From a virus: a DNA stretch of 33,276 bases. The stretch is from IMG/VR virus record IMGVR_UViG_3300025137_000010, positions 1-33,276 of that record. One strand, given 5' to 3'. The translations under genes and the position numbers were made by a program. The notes beneath the pieces were generated by a model. That model was not told the origin of the DNA. It was given only the letters and a program-made list of their open reading frames with translations, and searched no databases. Shown here piece after piece: positions 32,189 to 33,276 of this stretch (the stretch's first letter is position 1; each line of letters opens with the position of its first letter).

Positions 32189-32655
32189 ATATTTTGATCA
32201 TTAGGTATTTCTATATTTAAATCTGCATTCCAACCTGCTAGATTATTTTCAAACCTATCTACAAATGGTTCACAGCTAGGATCATTAGTTAACTTATATC
32301 CTTGTGTAGATAAATCTCCAAACCTTAGTTTTTGTATTAATAAATTTAAAACTCCTAATTGTGTGTTAAGTATATCTTGTTCGTCTGTATTCTTTCTGAA
32401 CTTATCAACTTCTTTGTATTTACTTGTGTCTTTAATATCCATAACTAATACAGTTATATTATATACAAGTGTCTGTTGTGTTGATACTACGCTGTTTACA
32501 ATAAAGTGTGCTAAGGGAAATATAGTTTGTTTACCTAGATCTACTTCTGTTACATCACCTATTGTTACTGTCTTTGTAATATTGTTACTTAATAATGAAC
32601 TTTCTAATAATTCACTTATTTTGTAATACGATCTAATTGCTATGTTTCCTTGCAT
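32182..32655 (-). CDS. Tail terminator/completion-like protein (157 aa)
   Basis: Contains FIVNSVVSTQQTLVYNITVL, MDIKDTSKYKEVDKF, TDEQDILNTQLGVLN and SCEPFVDRFENNLAGWNADL ending in IPNDQNIC. This combination is a well-conserved pattern in Bacteroidota phages beside tail genes, usually a minor tail or terminator protein. Its ATG lies inside the -1 frame of the chaperone extension (23-nt overlap), so ribosomes finishing the frameshift product pass this start. Confidence 0.65.
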   Translation of the reverse strand: MQGNIAIRSYYKISELLESSLLSNNITKTVTIGDVTEVDLGKQTIFPLAHFIVNSVVSTQQTLVYNITVLVMDIKDTSKYKEVDKFRKNTDEQDILNTQLGVLNLLIQKLRFGDLSTQGYKLTNDPSCEPFVDRFENNLAGWNADLNIEIPNDQNIC

Positions 32656-32908
32656 TTGATTTTAATTCTGCTTTTTCTACTTCACCTTTTTCTTTAATGT
32701 ATAATAATACAGTTAATGCTTTTGTTAATTTCTCCCTAGTGATATTCTCGAATTCTGTAATACTTCCTTTAGCGAGTTCGTAAATTGCTGAATACCACCC
32801 CCACCTTTTATGGAATTGAGCTGTTCTGTCGAAAGATTCTCCATCTCCTGATCCGTTAAATAATCCATCATATTGCTCGACAATTCGATTCCTAAATTGT
32901 AAAAAAAA
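32633..32908 (-). CDS. Frame -1 extension of the tail assembly chaperone (programmed frameshift)
   Basis: A slip on T-TTT-TTT (32908-32902, within a run of nine T) moves ribosomes into a -1 frame that had a TAG only five codons earlier, in TTTTAGTTC, and is then open for 89 codons to a TAG at 32635. The extension includes FDRTAQFHKRWGWYSAIYEL, then AKGSITEFENITREKLTKAL, typical of the second half of tail assembly chaperones in this phage group. The full product would be 161 + 89 = 250 aa. The arrangement parallels lambda G/GT. Confidence 0.8.
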   Translation of the reverse strand, partial: FFLQFRNRIVEQYDGLFNGSGDGESFDRTAQFHKRWGWYSAIYELAKGSITEFENITREKLTKALTVLLYIKEKGEVEKAELKSNARKHSN

Positions 32909-33276
32909 ACCACTGAACTAAAACAAACATCTAATGGCATATCTTTCATAGTATCACTTTCTAATCCTTCGTAGTCAACTATGTTATACTTCTCCTTATG
33001 TTTTTGTGCTATTGGTCTATAGAGCACGTTCATAGCTTTGTGCATTTCGTCCCAATTTTGCATAAAGGTTTCTATGTCTACGTATTCTCCTAATGATATA
33101 TCTTCTAACACTGGTATAAAACCATACTCTAAGTTGTTTAGTTTAAACTTATGTATTAAGTCAGGTTTAATTTCTAAGATCTCATTTAGTATTGCTACTA
33201 TCTGATTTATATCTGTGATCTTAATTTTAAAAGTATCTTTCAGATCTATACCACAAAATATTTCAATCATTTTCTG
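32725..33276 (-). CDS. Tail assembly chaperone, frame-0 C-terminal part (open at window end)
   Basis: Continuation of the gene that starts at 207; in this copy the 5' end runs off the window. Codons MPLDVCFSSVVFFYNLGIEL contain the T9 slippery run at VVFFY. Without slipping, translation ends GGGGIQQFTNSLKEVLQNSR followed by a short tail, giving 219 aa in all. The internal Met at 33270 is not the true start, since the frame is open through it. The ratio of short to long product normally matters for tail assembly. Confidence 0.85.
   Translation of the reverse strand, partial: QKMIEIFCGIDLKDTFKIKITDINQIVAILNEILEIKPDLIHKFKLNNLEYGFIPVLEDISLGEYVDIETFMQNWDEMHKAMNVLYRPIAQKHKEKYNIVDYEGLESDTMKDMPLDVCFSSVVFFYNLGIELSSNMMDYLTDQEMENLSTEQLNSIKGGGGIQQFTNSLKEVLQNSRISLGRN
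33178..33276. repeat. Terminal direct repeat, right copy (contig overlap)
   Basis: Exact copy of bases 1-99. Removing one copy gives a circle of about 33,177 bp in which the chaperone gene is intact. The 99-base length resembles an assembly k-mer overlap; this is an inference. Confidence 0.9.

Noticed and set aside
1-33276. tRNA genes, CRISPR arrays, integrase or lysogeny repressor
   Set aside because: No cloverleaf-like GC-rich segments, no regularly spaced repeats, and no recognisable integrase or CI-like repressor were seen. The phage appears lytic, but unknown small genes leave some doubt.

Overview
The window is a complete or nearly complete genome of a tailed bacteriophage, probably siphovirus-like, infecting a member of the Bacteroidota and most likely a marine flavobacterium. 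Supporting signs are strong AT richness, A-rich leaders instead of Shine-Dalgarno sites, host-type TTG / TAnnTTTG promoter elements, a set of small proteins typical of Bacteroidota phages, and tail-fibre families common in marine phages. The first 99 bases are repeated exactly as the last 99, so the molecule closes into a circle of about 33,177 bp. One gene, the tail assembly chaperone, crosses the junction.

Nearly every gene is on the minus strand, so transcription runs from high to low coordinates and round the circle. In that order: (1) tail module, 207 to 1 then 33177 to about 24343: tail assembly chaperone with a -1 frameshift extension, tail completion and neck-type proteins, two tail or baseplate proteins (one of 1427 aa) and the tape measure. 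(2) Head module, 24312-20897: XkdF-like prohead protease, two tiny Cys-rich ORFs, scaffold-like protein, decoration-like protein and major capsid protein. (3) Major tail protein, a structural protein, portal and head-tail connector, 20826-17459. (4) Tail-fibre and adhesin cluster, 17386-10887. (5) Lysis cassette, 10882-9663: two very small membrane proteins, an M15 peptidase and a 3TM-type holin. (6) Early replication and nucleic-acid genes, 9581-3148: NinG-like protein, an SSB-like acidic-tail protein, DnaB/Twinkle-type helicase, sigma-like factor, PD-(D/E)XK nucleases, orphan DNA methyltransferase and a DnaA-domain-IV-like protein. (7) Packaging genes, 3093-1552. (8) An accessory patch at 208-1562, with the only plus-strand gene, a divergent promoter pair and terminators.

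The most notable observation is a bipartite motif, an A-tract, then ATTATATA, then exactly 3 nt, then ATG. It lies in front of five structural genes (207, 20162, 22910, 24312, 26246). Two copies abut a rho-independent terminator. It looks like a phage-specific late promoter, possibly read by the phage's own sigma-like factor, and it would give nearly leaderless mRNAs. A second strong finding is a T9 slippery run in the chaperone gene that opens a -1 frame encoding an 89-residue extension, a lambda G/GT-like arrangement. Eight additional small ORFs (11 to 55 codons) were found in apparent gaps; no gap over 300 bases is left unexplained.
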